A DNA stretch of 64,000 nucleotides from Strongylocentrotus purpuratus (Eukaryota > Echinodermata > Echinoidea > Camarodonta > Strongylocentrotidae). Shown here piece by piece: positions 12,100 through 23,759 of the stretch (its first letter is position 1; the number at the start of each line of letters is the position of its first letter). The stretch covers positions 3,097,563-3,161,562 of the forward strand of contig NW_022145601.1 in the NCBI RefSeq assembly GCF_000002235.5, written 5' to 3'. A program made the position numbers and the translations under genes. The notes under the pieces are model-generated. The model ran no database searches and was not told the DNA's origin. It worked only from the letters and a program-made list of their open reading frames with translations.

Positions 12100-14650
12100 G
12101 CGTGGCCTGCGGCCGATAGCGTTAGCCCCAAAGCCATGTCCAATTTTTAAACTACATTCAAGAGTCCATCGGTTGCTGCAAAACTGTGGAGCCAACTACC
12201 TACTGCTGTGCAGACGGCCTCATCTGTTGACCAGTTCAAGAAAACTACTCAAGTCACATCTTTTCTGCTAGAAATTACTTTATTACCAGCCTACATATAC
12301 TTTGCTGATCTCTGAGAAGTGTCTAACTTGTTTTTAAGTGGCCCAAACATTGTCGAGCATGTGTGCAGCGCTTTGTAACTGCAAGGAAAAGGCGCTATAT
12401 CAAATATCTTTTGGATTGGATGGGATCAGATTAAACAAGTTTTTTACATTTTCAGTTCTACTTTCTTCCTTGTATTACTCTGTACACTCCGACCATGCTA
12501 TCCTTTTCCAGTCTGTAAACAACTTTACAACATGAATTCAATGATGGGCAGGGTTTTACTTCTCATATGAAAGCGCCCAAACCTCACGAGGTGAAACAAA
12601 AGGTCTTTCAAATTCAAGTCTATTCAAGCCCAATATGGGCTAACAACTGGCCTGCATACCCGAGCAGAATCATTTTATCCTCAACAAAGACACACAGCCT
12701 TGGGTAAAGAGGTCCATTTTATTTTTATTTTTATATATTTTATTTTTTCATTGACAGTATACTATTAAATATCAGGAATATTGGATGCTCTGTTTCAAAT
12801 ACAGTCCAGATTGTCGAGCAATGAATTATCTCCTGCTTCTTGTCCAAAAAACATATCTAACTGGTTTTTAAAACGGTATCATTTTACTTTCCATCTCTCA
12901 ACATTATTTGAACTGTCTTGAACTTAAGTTGTTTCCTTCTTGAAATGACACTACAGCCAGTCTATTCTGTTCATGTAGGCGTATTAAAAGAGCTTGTCCT
13001 CCATGCAGACAAGGAGAAAGAGCCATATTAAGTACCTTTAGGGACAATACATCAAAATAATGCGGTCATTGTTGCAATGTCAGGAATGCTATTTCTACCT
13101 CTTTGGAAATCCTCGCAATAACAAAAGTATCCACTCAATGAAGGGTGTGCCCGTTCTTTTCTTCAATTCATCAATTGATGCCATGCTAGAAAGAGCTGAG
13201 TAGTTTGTTACGTAAATATTCAAATATAGCCGATGCGAGCTATTAAAAAAAAACTGAATCGAATGGCCTGCATCTTTAATATGAATAACAATGAGCAGTG
13301 CCTAAATACAGCTGCACTGCAATTCTAAGTTAGCTTCAACGAAATGTTACTTTCAATGGCATGTTAGTTTGAATGCACCTGTTTCAAAATATAACAATCA
13401 TTAAATCAGCATCAGAAAGTGTTAACAACTAAAAGCGAACCAGGTAATCGCAGTGAGGCAAAGTGGTCTCGTGGTTAAGCAACCGCCTAGTAAGTGGAAG
13501 GTATCGGGTTCGATCCCCAGCTAGTGTATTTTGTTTTAAAGCCCAAAAGGGCCTATGGTGAGAGGGGGAGCAGCTGAGTGTAGGAAAAAAAACTGTTAGG
13601 GAGCCCCTTTGGGGGGTCTTTTTTTTTTAGGGGGGGGGGGGTGGGGTCTTTTTTTTCCCTTTTTTTTCTTCAAAAGCAGAGTGTTAACAACTAAAAGTGA
13701 ACCAGGTAATCGCAGTAATGCAAGTGGTCTCGGGTTCGATCCCCAGCTAGTGTATTTTTTTAAAGCCCAAAAGGGCCTATGGTGAGAGGGGGAGCAGCTG
13801 AGTGTAGGAAAAAAAACTGTTAGGGAGCCCCTTTGGGGGGTCTTTTTTGGGGGGGGGTCTTTTTTTTTTTTTTCTTTTTTTTCCAAAAGCACAGTGTAAA
13901 CAACTAAAAGTGAACCAGGTAATCGCAGTAATGCAAAGTGGTCTCGTGGATAAGCAACCGCCTAGTATGTGGAAGGTATCGGGTTCGATCCCCAGCTAGT
14001 GTATTTTGTTTTTAAAGCCCAAAAGGGCCTATGGTGAGAGGGGGAGCAGCTGAGTGTAGGAAAAAAAAACTGTTAGGGAGCCCCTTTGGGGGGTCTTTTT
14101 TTTTAAGGGGGGGGGGTGGGGGTCTTTTTTTCCCCTTTTTTTTCTTCAAAAGCAGAGTGTTAACAACTAAAAGTGAACCAGGTAATCGCAGTAATGCAAG
14201 TGGTCTCGGGTTCGATCCCCAGCTAGTGTATTTTGTTTTAAAGCCCAAAAGGGCCTATGGTGAGAGGGGGAGCAGCTGAGTGTAGGAAAAAAAAAAACTG
14301 TTAGGGAGCCCCTTTGGGGGGTCTTTTTTTGGAGGGGGGGTGGTCTTTTTTTTTCTTTTTTTTTTTTTCCAAAAGCACAGTGTAAACAACTAAAAGTGAA
14401 CCAGGTAATCGCAGTAATGCAAAGTGGTCTCGTGGATAAGCAACCGCCTAGTATGTGGAAGGTATCGGGTTCGATCCCAAGCTAGTGTATTGTTTTAAAG
14501 CCCAAAAGGGCCTATGGTGAGAGGGGGAGCAGCTGAGTATATGAAAAAAACTGTTAGGGACCCCCTTGGGGGGGGGGGGGGGGTCTTTTTTTTGGGGGGG
14601 GGGGTGGTTTTTTTTGGGGGGGGGGGGTCTTTTTTTTCTTCTTTTTTCTG
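11760..14650 (+). repeat. Macrosatellite unit 5
   Basis: Expanded minisatellite, LINE fragment (tail variant GGATGGGATC), spacer, then five sub-repeats from about 13416 (B boxes near 13509, 13735 short, 13984, 14209 short, 14467). Confidence 0.92.
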
Positions 14651-14948
14651 GTCGTCAGCTAGCTGGCGGTGGTCGTCAGCTAGCTGGCGGTGGTCGTCAG
14701 CTAGCTGGCGGTGGTCGTCAGCTAGCTGGCGGTGGTCGTCAGCTAGCTGGCGGTGGTCGTCAGCTAGCTGGCGGTGGTCGTCAGCTAGCTGGCGGTGGTC
14801 GTCAGCTAGCTGGCGGTGGTCGTCAGCTAGCTGGCGGTGGTCGTCAGCTAGCTGGCGGTGGTCGTCAGCTAGCTGGCGGTGGTCGTCAGCTAGCTGGCGG
14901 TGGTCGTCAGCTAGCTGGCGGTGGTCGTCAGCTAGCTGGCGGTCGTCA
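14651..14948 (+). repeat. 21-bp minisatellite, 14 copies
   Basis: Fourteen almost perfect copies, all of the GGTGGTCGTC type, with no GTCGTCGTC variants. Confidence 0.95.
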
Positions 14949-17522
14949 GCGTGGCCTGCGGCCGATAGCGTTAGCCCCAAAGCCATGTCCAATTTTTAAA
15001 CTACATTCAAGAGTCCATCGGTTGCTGCAAAACTGTGAGCCAACTACCTACTGCTGTGCAGACGGCCTCATCTGTTGACCAGTTCAAGAAACTACTCAAG
15101 TCACATCTTTTCTGCTAGAAATTACTTTATTACCAGCCTACATATACTTGCTGATCTCTGAGAAGTGTCTAACTTTTGTTTTTAAGTGGCCCAAACATTG
15201 TCGAGCATGTGTGCAGCGCTTTGTAACTGCAAGGAAAAGGCGCTATATCAAATATCTTTTGGATTGGATTGGATCAGATTAAACAAGTTTTTTACATTTT
15301 CAGTTCTACTTTCTTCCTTGTATTACTCTGTACACTCCGACCATGCTATCCTTTTCCAGTCTGTAAACAACTTTACAACATGAATTCAATGATGGGCAGG
15401 GTTTTACTTCTCATATGAAAGCGCCCAAACCTCACGAGGTGAAACAAAAGGTCTTTCAAATTCAAGTCTATTCAAGCCCAATATGGGCTAACAACTGGCC
15501 TGCATACCCGAGCAGAATCATTTTATCCTCAACAAAGACACACAGCCTTGGGTAAAGAGGTCCATTTTATTTTTATTTTTATATATTTTATTTTTTCATT
15601 GACAGTATACTATTAAATATCAGGAATATTGGATGCTCTGTTTCAAATACAGTCCAGATTGTCGAGCAATGAATTATCTCCTGCTTCTTGTCCAAAAAAC
15701 ATATCTAACTGGTTTTTAAAACGGTATCATTTTACTTTCCATCTCTCAACATTATTTTGAACTGTCTTGAACTTAAGTTGTTTTCCTTCCTTGAAATGAC
15801 ACTACAGCCAGTCTATTCTGTTCATGTAGGCGTATTAAAAGAGCTTGTCCTCCATGCAGACAAGGAGAAAGAGCCATATTAAGTACCTTTAGGGACAATA
15901 CATCAAAATAATGCGGTCATTGTTGCAATGTCAGGAATGCTATTTCTACCTCTTTGGAAATCCTCGCAATAACAAAAGTATCCACTCAATGAAGGGTGTG
16001 CCCGTTCTTTTCTTCAATTCATCAATTGATGCCATGCTAGAAAGAGCTGAGTAGTTTGTTACGTAAATATTCAAATATAGCCGATGCGAGCTATTAAAAA
16101 AAAACTGAATCGAATGGCCTGCATCTTTAATATGAATAACAATGAGCAGTGCCTAAATACAGCTGCACTGCAATTCTAAGTTAGCTTCAACGAAATGTTA
16201 CTTTCAATGGCATGTTAGTTTGAATGCACCTGTTTCAAAATATAACAATCATTAAATCAGCATCAGAAAGTGTTAACAACTAAAAGCGAACCAGGTAATC
16301 GCAGTGAGGCAAAGTGGTCTCGTGGTTAAGCAACCGCCTAGTAAGTGGAAGGTATCGGGTTCGATCCCCAGCTAGTGTATTTTGTTTTAAAGCCCAAAAG
16401 GGCCTATGGTGAGAGGGGGAGCAGCTGAGTGTAGGAAAAAAAAACTGTTAGGGAGCCCCTTTGGGGGGTCTTTTTTTTTAGGGGGGGGGGGGGTGGGGTC
16501 TTTTTTTTCCCTTTTTTTTCTTCAAAAGCAGAGTGTTAACAACTAAAAGTGAACCAGGTAATCGCAGTAATGCAAGTGGTCTCGGGTTCGATCCCCAGCT
16601 AGTGTATTTTGTTTTAAAGCCCAAAAGGGCCTATGGTGAGAGGGGGAGCAGCTGAGTGTAGGAAAAAAAACTGTTAGGGAGCCCTTTGGGGGGTCTTTTT
16701 TTTGGGGGGGGTCTTTTTTTTTTTTTTTTTTTTTTTCCAAAAGCACAGTGTAAACAACTAAAAGTGAACCAGGTAATCGCAGTAATGCAAAGTGGTCTCG
16801 TGGATAAGCAACCGCCTAGTATGTGGAAGGTATCGGGTTCGATCCCCAGCTAGTGTATTGTTTTTTAAAGCCCAAAAGGGCCTATGGTGAGAGGGGGAGC
16901 AGCTGAGTGTAGGAAAAAAACTGTTAGGGAGCCCCTTTGGGGGGTCTTTTTTTTTGGGGGGGGGTCTTTTTTTTTTTTTTTTTTTTTCCAAAAGCACAGT
17001 GTAAACAACTAAAAGTGAACCAGGTAATCGCAGTAATGCAAAGTGGTCTCGTGGATAAGCAACCGCCTAGTATGTGGAAGGTATCGGGTTCGATCCCCAG
17101 CTAGTGTATTTTGTTTTAAAGCCCAAAAGGGCCTATGGTGAGAGGAGGAGCAGCTGAGTGTAGGAAAAAAACTGTTAGGGAGCCCCTTTGGGGGGTCTTT
17201 TTTTTTGGGGGGGGGGGGGTCTTTTTTTTTTTTTTTTTTTTCCAAAAGCACAGTGTTAACAACTAAAAGTGAACCAGGTAATCGCAGTAATGCAAAGTGG
17301 TCTCGTGGATAAGCAACCGCCTAGTATGGGAAGGTATCGGGTTCGATCCCAAGCTAGTGTATTTGTTTTTAAAGCCCAAAAGGGCCTATGGTGAGAGGGG
17401 GAGCAGCTGAGTATAGGAAAAAACTGTTAGGGACCCCCTGGGGGGGGGGGGGTCTTTTTTTTGGGGGGGGGGGTGGGTTTTTTTTTGGGGGGGGGGGGTC
17501 TTTTTTTTTCTTCTTTTTTCTG
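14651..17522 (+). repeat. Macrosatellite unit 6
   Basis: Expanded minisatellite, LINE fragment, spacer, then five sub-repeats from about 16267 (B boxes near 16357, 16584 short, 16838, 17088, 17341). Confidence 0.92.
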
Positions 17523-17862
17523 GTCGTCAGCTAGCTGGCGGTGGTCGTCAGCTAGCTGGCGGTGGTCGTCAGCTAGCTGGCGGTGGTCGTCAGCTAGCTG
17601 GCGGTGGTCGTCAGCTAGCTGGCGGTGGTCGTCAGCTAGCTGGCGGTGGTCGTCAGCTAGCTGGCGGTGGTCGTCAGCTAGCTGGCGGTGGTCGTCAGCT
17701 AGCTGGCGGTGGTCGTCAGCTAGCTGGCGGTGGTCGTCAGCTAGCTGGCGGTGGTCGTCAGCTAGCTGGCGGTCGTCGTCAGCTAGCTGGCGGTCGTCGT
17801 CAGCTAGCTGGCGGTCGTCGTCAGCTAGCTGGCGGTCGTCGTCAGCTAGCTGGCGGTCGTCA
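17523..17862 (+). repeat. 21-bp minisatellite, 16 copies in two blocks
   Basis: Sixteen copies. The left twelve or so are the GGTGGTCGTC type and the right four the GGTCGTCGTC type. Variants are sorted by position, as expected when repeats spread locally. Confidence 0.95.
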
Positions 17863-20431
17863 GCGTGGCCTGCGGCCGATAGCGTTAGCCCCAAAGCCAT
17901 GTCCAATTTTTAAACTACATTCAAGAGTCCATCGGTTGCTGCAAAACTGTGGAGCCAACTACCTACTGCTGTGCAGACGGCCTCATCTGTTGACCAGTTC
18001 AAGAAACTACTCAAGTCACATCTTTTCTGCTAGAAATTACTTTATTACCAGCCTACATATACTTTGCTGATCTCTGAGAAGTGTCTAACTTTTGTTTTTA
18101 AGTGGCCCAAACATTGTCGAGCATGTGTGCAGCGCTTTGTAACTGCAAGGAAAAGGCGCTATATCAAATATCTTTTGGATTGGATTGGATCAGATTAAAC
18201 AAGTTTTTTACATTTTCAGTTCTACTTTCTTCCTGTATTACTCTGTACACTCCGACCATGCTATCCTTTCCAGTCTGTAAACAACTTTACAACATGAATT
18301 CAATGATGGGCAGGGTTTTACTTCTCATATGAAAGCGCCCAAACCTCACGAGGTGAAACAAAAGGTCTTTCAAATTCAAGTCTATTCAAGCCCAATATGG
18401 GCTAACAACTGGCCTGCATACCCGAGCAGAATCATTTTATCCTCAACAAAGACACACAGCCTTGGGTAAAGAGGTCCATTTTATTTTTATTTTTATATAT
18501 TTATTTTTTCATTGACAGTATACTATTAAATATCAGGAATATTGGATGCTCTGTTTCAAATACAGTCCAGATTGTCGAGCAATGAATTATCTCCTGCTTC
18601 TTGTCCAAAAAAACATATCTAACTGGTTTTAAAACGGTATCATTTTACTTTCCATCTCTCAACATTATTTTGAACTGTCTTGAACTTAAGTTGTTTTCCT
18701 TCCTTGAAATGACACTACAGCCAGTCTATTCTGTTCATGTAGGCGTATTAAAAGAGCTTGTCCTCCATGCAGACAAGGAGAAAGAGCCATATTAAGTACC
18801 TTTAGGGACAATACATCAAAATAATGCGGTCATTGTTGCAATGTCAGGAATGCTATTTCTACCTCTTTGGAAATCCTCGCAATAACAAAAGTATCCACTC
18901 AATGAAGGGTGTTGCCCGTTCTTTTCTTCAATTCATCAATTGATGCCATGCTAGAAAGAGCTGAGTAGTTTGTTACGTAAATATTCAAATATAGCCGATG
19001 CGAGCTATTAAAAAAAAAACTGAATCGAATGGCCTGCATCTTTAATATGAATAACAATGAGCAGTGCCTAAATACAGCTGCACTGCAATTCTAAGTTAGC
19101 TTCAACGAAATGTTACTTTCAATGGCATGTTAGTTTGAATGCACCTGTTTCAAAATATAACAATCATTAAATCAGCATCAGAAAGTGTTAACAACTAAAA
19201 GCGAACCAGGTAATCGCAGTGAGGCAAAGTGGTCTCGTGGTTAAGCAACCGCTAGTAAGTGGAAGGTATCGGGTTCGATCCCCAGCTAGTGTATTTTGTT
19301 TTAAAGCCCAAAAGGGCCTATGGTGAGAGGGGGAGCCAGCTGAGTGTAGGAAAAAAAAACTGTTAGGGAGCCCCTTTGGGGGGTCTTTTTTTTTAGGGGG
19401 GGGGGGGGTGGGGTCTTTTTTTTCCCTTTTTTTTCTTCAAAAGCAGAGTGTTAACAACTAAAAGTGAACCAGGTAATCGCAGTAATGCAAGTGGTCTCGG
19501 GTTCGATCCCCAGCTAGTGTATTGTTTTAAAGCCCAAAAGGGCCTATGGTGAGAGGGGGAGCAGCTGAGTGTAGGAAAAAAACTGTTAGGGAGCCCCTTT
19601 GGGGGGTCTTTTTTTTGGGGGGGGGTCTTTTTTTTTTTTTTTTTTTTTTCCAAAAGCACAGTGTAAACAACTAAAAGTGAACCAGGTAATCGCAGTAATG
19701 CAAAGTGGTCTCGTGGATAAGCAACCGCCTAGTATGTGGAAGGTATCGGGTTCGATCCCCAGCTAGTGTATTTTGTTTTAAAGCCCAAAAGGGCCTATGG
19801 TGAGAGGGGGAGCAGCTGAGTGTAGGAAAAAACTGTTAGGGAGCCCCTTTGGGGGGTCTTTTTTTTGGGGGGGGGTCTTTTTTTTTTTTTTTTTTTTTTC
19901 CAAAAGCACAGTGTAAACAACTCAAAGTGAACCAGGTAATCGCAGTAATGCAAAGTGGTCTCGTGGATAAGCAACCGCCTAGTATGTGGAAGGTATCGGG
20001 TTCGATCCCCAGCTAGTGTATTTGTTTTAAAGCCCAAAAGGGCCTATGGTGAGAGGAGGAGCAGCTGAGTGTAGGAAAAAAAACTGTTAGGGAGCCCCTT
20101 TGGGGGGTTTTTTTTGGGGGGGGGGGGGGTCTTTTTTTTTTTTTTTTTTTTCCAAAAGCACAGTGTTAACAACTAAAAGTGAACCAGGTAATCGCAGTAA
20201 TGCAAAGTGGTCTCGTGGATAAGCAACCGCCTAGTATGTGGAAGGTATCGGGTTCGATCCCAAGCTAGTGTATTTGTTTTAAAGCCCAAAAGGGCCTATG
20301 GTGAGAGGGGGAGCAGCTGAGTATAGGAAAAAAACTGTTAGGGACCCCCTTGGGGGGGGGGGGGTCTTTTTTTTTGGGGGGGGGTGGTCTTTTTTTTTGG
20401 GGGGGGGGTCTTTTTTTTCTTCTTTTTTCTG
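17523..20431 (+). repeat. Macrosatellite unit 7
   Basis: Expanded minisatellite, LINE fragment, spacer, then five sub-repeats from about 19183 (B boxes near 19273, 19500 short, 19748, 19999, 20254). Confidence 0.92.
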
Positions 20432-20835
20432 GTCGTCAGCTAGCTGGCGGTGGTCGTCAGCTAGCTGGCGGTGGTCGTCAGCTAGCTGGCGGTGGTCGTC
20501 AGCTAGCTGGCGGTGGTCGTCAGCTAGCTGGCGGTGGTCGTCAGCTAGCTGGCGGTGGTCGTCAGCTAGCTGGCGGTGGTCGTCAGCTAGCTGGCGGTGG
20601 TCGTCAGCTAGCTGGCGGTGGTCGTCAGCTAGCTGGCGGTTGGTCGTCAGCTAGCTGGCGGTGGTCGTCAGCTAGCTGGCGGTGGTCGTCAGCTAGCTGG
20701 CGGTGGTCGTCAGCTAGCTGGCGGTCGTCGTCAGCTAGCTGGCGGTCGTCGTCAGCTAGCTGGCGGTCGTCGTCAGCTAGCTGGCGGTCGTCGTCAGCTA
20801 GCTGGCGGTCGTCGTCAGCTAGCTGGCGGTCGTCA
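20432..20835 (+). repeat. 21-bp minisatellite, 19 copies in two blocks
   Basis: Nineteen copies, with the GTCGTCGTC variants again confined to the right end (five to six copies). A one-base T insertion near 20640 shifts every frame, with no sign that any frame was kept. Confidence 0.95.
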
Positions 20836-23259
20836 GCGTGGCCTGCGGCCGATAGCGTTAGCCCCAAAGCCATGTCCAATTTTTAAACTACATTCAAGAG
20901 TCCATCGGTTGCTGCAAAACTGTGGAGCCAACTACCTACTGCTGTGCAGACGGCCTCATCTGTTGACCAGTTCAAGAAACTACTCAAGTCACATCTTTTC
21001 TGCTAGAAATTACTTATTACCAGCCTACATATACTTTGCTGATCTCTGAGAAGTGTCTAACTTTTGTTTTTAAGTGGCCCAAACATTGTCGAGCATGTGT
21101 GCAGCGCTTTGTAACTGCAAGGAAAAGGCGCTATATCAAATATCTTTTGGATTGGATTGGATCAGATTAAACAAGTTTTTACATTTTCAGTTCTACTTTC
21201 TTCCTTGTATTACTCTGTACACTCCGACCATGCTATCCTTTTCCAGTCTGTAAACAACTTTACAACATGAATCAATGATGGGCAGGGTTTTACTTCTCAT
21301 ATGAAAGCGCCCAAACCTCACGAGGTGAAACAAAAGGTCTTTCAAATTCAAGTCTATTCAAGCCCAATATGGGCTAACAACTGGCCTGCATACCCGAGCA
21401 GAATCATTTTATCCTCAACAAAGACACACAGCCTTGGGTAAAGAGGTCATTTTATTTTATTTTATATATTTTATTTTTTCATTGACAGTATACTATTAAA
21501 TATCAGGAATATGGATGCTCTGTTTCAAATACAGTCCAGATTGTCGAGCAATGAATTATCTCCTGCTTCTTGTCCAAAAAACATATCTAACTGGTTTTTA
21601 AAACGGTATCATTTTACTTTCCATCTCTCAACATTATTTGAACTGTCTTGAACTTAAGTTGTTTTCCTTCCTTGAAATGACACTACAGCCAGTCTATTCT
21701 GTTCATGTAGGCGTATTAAAAGAGCTTGTCCTCCATGCAGACAAGGAGAAAGAGCCATATTAAGTACCTTTAGGGACAATACATCAAAATAATGCGGTCA
21801 TTGTTGCAATGTCAGGAATGCTATTTCTACCTCTTTGGAAATCCTCGCAATAACAAAAGTATCCACTCAATGAAGGGTGTGCCCGTTCTTTTCTTCAATT
21901 CATCAATTGATGCCATGCTAGAAAGAGCTGAGTAGTTTGTTACGTAAATATTCAAATATAGCCGATGCGAGCTATTAAAAAAAAAACTGAATCGAATGGC
22001 CTGCATCTTTAATATGAAAAACAATGAGCAGTGCCTAAATACAGCTGCACTGCAATTCTAAGTTAGCTTCAACGAAATGTTACTTTCAATGGCATGTTAG
22101 TTTGAATGCACCTGTTTCAAAATATAACAATCATTAAATCAGCATCAGAAAGTGTTAACAACTAAAAGCGAACCAGGTAATCGCAGTGAGGCAAAGTGGT
22201 CTCGTGGTTAAGCAACCGCCTAGTAAGTGGAAGGTATCGGGTTCGATCCCCAGCTAGTTATTGTTTTAAAGCCCAAAAGGGCCTATGGTGAGAGGGGGAG
22301 CAGCTGAGTGTAGGAAAAAAAAACTGTTAGGGAGCCCCTTGGGGGGTCTTTTTTTTAGGGGGGGGGGGGGGTGGGGTCTTTTTTTTCCCTTTTTTTCTTC
22401 AAAAGCAGAGTGTTAACAACTAAAAGTGAACCAGGTAATCGCAGTAATGCAAGTGGTCTCGGGTTCGATCCCCAGCTAGTGTATTTTGTTTTAAAGCCAA
22501 AAGGGCCTATGGTGAGAGGGGGAGCAGCTGAGTGTAGGAAAAAAAACTGTTAGGGAGCCCCTTTGGGGGTCTTTTTTGGGGGGGGGGGTCTTTTTTTTTT
22601 TTTTTTTTTTTCCAAAAGCACAGTGTAAACAACTAAAAGTGAACCAGGTAATCGCAGTAATGCAAAGTGGTCTCGTGGATAAGCAACCGCCTAGTATGTG
22701 GAAGGTATCGGGTTCGATCCCCAGCTAGTGTATTTGTTTTAAAGCCCAAAAGGGCCTATGGTGAGAGGGGGAGCAGCTGAGTGTGAGGAAAAAAAACTGT
22801 AGGGGCCCCTTTGGGGGGTCTTTTTTTTAAGGGGGGGGGGGGGTGGGGTCTTTTTTTCCCTTTTTTTCTTCAAAAGCAGAGTGTTAACAACTAAAAGTGA
22901 ACCAGGTAATCGCAGTAATGCAAGTGGTCTCGGGTTCGATCCCCAGCTAGTGTATTTGTTTTAAAGCCCAAAAGGGCCTATGGTGAGAGGGGGAGCAGCT
23001 GAGTGTAGGAAAAAAACTGTTAGGGAGCCCCTTTGGGGGGTCTTTTTTTTGGAGGGGGGGTGGTCTTTTTTTTTCTTTTTTTTTTTTTTTCAAAAGCACA
23101 GTGTAAACAACTAAAAGTGAACCAGGTAATCGCAGTAATGCAAAGTGGTCTCGTGGATAAGCAACCGCCTAGTATGTGGAAGTATCGGGTTCGATCCCAA
23201 GCTAGTGTATTTTGTTTTAAAGCCCAAAGGGCCTATGGTGAGAGGGGGAGCAGCTGAGT
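20432..23259 (+). repeat. Macrosatellite unit 8 (cut by gap)
   Basis: Largest minisatellite, LINE fragment, spacer, then five sub-repeats from about 22149 (B boxes near 22236, 22463 short, 22719, 22936 short, 23189) before the Ns. The last visible copy carries the GATCCCAAGC marker that ends other units, so the gap begins near a unit boundary. Confidence 0.9.
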
Positions 23260-23759
23260 NNNNNNNNNNNNNNNNNNNNNNNNNNNNNNNNNNNNNNNNN
23301 NNNNNNNNNNNNNNNNNNNNNNNNNNNNNNNNNNNNNNNNNNNNNNNNNNNNNNNNNNNNNNNNNNNNNNNNNNNNNNNNNNNNNNNNNNNNNNNNNNNN
23401 NNNNNNNNNNNNNNNNNNNNNNNNNNNNNNNNNNNNNNNNNNNNNNNNNNNNNNNNNNNNNNNNNNNNNNNNNNNNNNNNNNNNNNNNNNNNNNNNNNNN
23501 NNNNNNNNNNNNNNNNNNNNNNNNNNNNNNNNNNNNNNNNNNNNNNNNNNNNNNNNNNNNNNNNNNNNNNNNNNNNNNNNNNNNNNNNNNNNNNNNNNNN
23601 NNNNNNNNNNNNNNNNNNNNNNNNNNNNNNNNNNNNNNNNNNNNNNNNNNNNNNNNNNNNNNNNNNNNNNNNNNNNNNNNNNNNNNNNNNNNNNNNNNNN
23701 NNNNNNNNNNNNNNNNNNNNNNNNNNNNNNNNNNNNNNNNNNNNNNNNNNNNNNNNNNN
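23260..23759. other. Assembly gap, exactly 500 N
   Basis: A run of 500 unknown bases, a round number typical of a placeholder gap. Adjacency of the macrosatellite and the next satellite is therefore not shown, and apparent ORFs across it are artefacts. Confidence 0.98.

Larger units (their letters stand above)
616..23259 (+). repeat. Macrosatellite of eight head-to-tail units
   Basis: The same landmark (GCGTGGCCTGCGGCCGATAG) occurs at 625, 2996, 5857, 8226, 12100, 14949, 17863 and 20836, always on the plus strand, so eight units lie in direct tandem. Each unit has the order 21-bp minisatellite, LINE 3' end (~340 bp), ~1 kb spacer, tRNA-like sub-repeats, poly-G/poly-T tract. LINE part and spacer are nearly identical between units, differing mostly by single bases and homopolymer length. 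Unit length varies through the two internal repeats. The array is cut on the right by an assembly gap, so its true size is unknown. No plausible host gene lies inside. Confidence 0.93.

Noticed and set aside
11664..20886. Long repetitive ORFs on both strands across the 21-bp minisatellites (Ser-Ala-Ser-Trp-Arg and His-Arg-Gln-Leu-Ala types)
   Set aside because: The repeat length is a multiple of three and lacks stops in several frames, so ORFs arise automatically on both strands. Flanks are poly-G/T tracts and LINE remains, and unit 8 has a frame-breaking insertion.
864..21240. 65-codon ORF repeated in most units (near 864, 6096, 8465, 12338, 15186)
   Set aside because: It is the LINE 3' end and spacer read in a frame without stops. 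It is repeated only because the unit is, and units with small indels break it without consequence.
1945..23259. True tRNA genes in the sub-repeats
   Set aside because: A and B boxes are present, but there is no acceptor stem and the T stem is imperfect; the copies are part of a tandem repeat.
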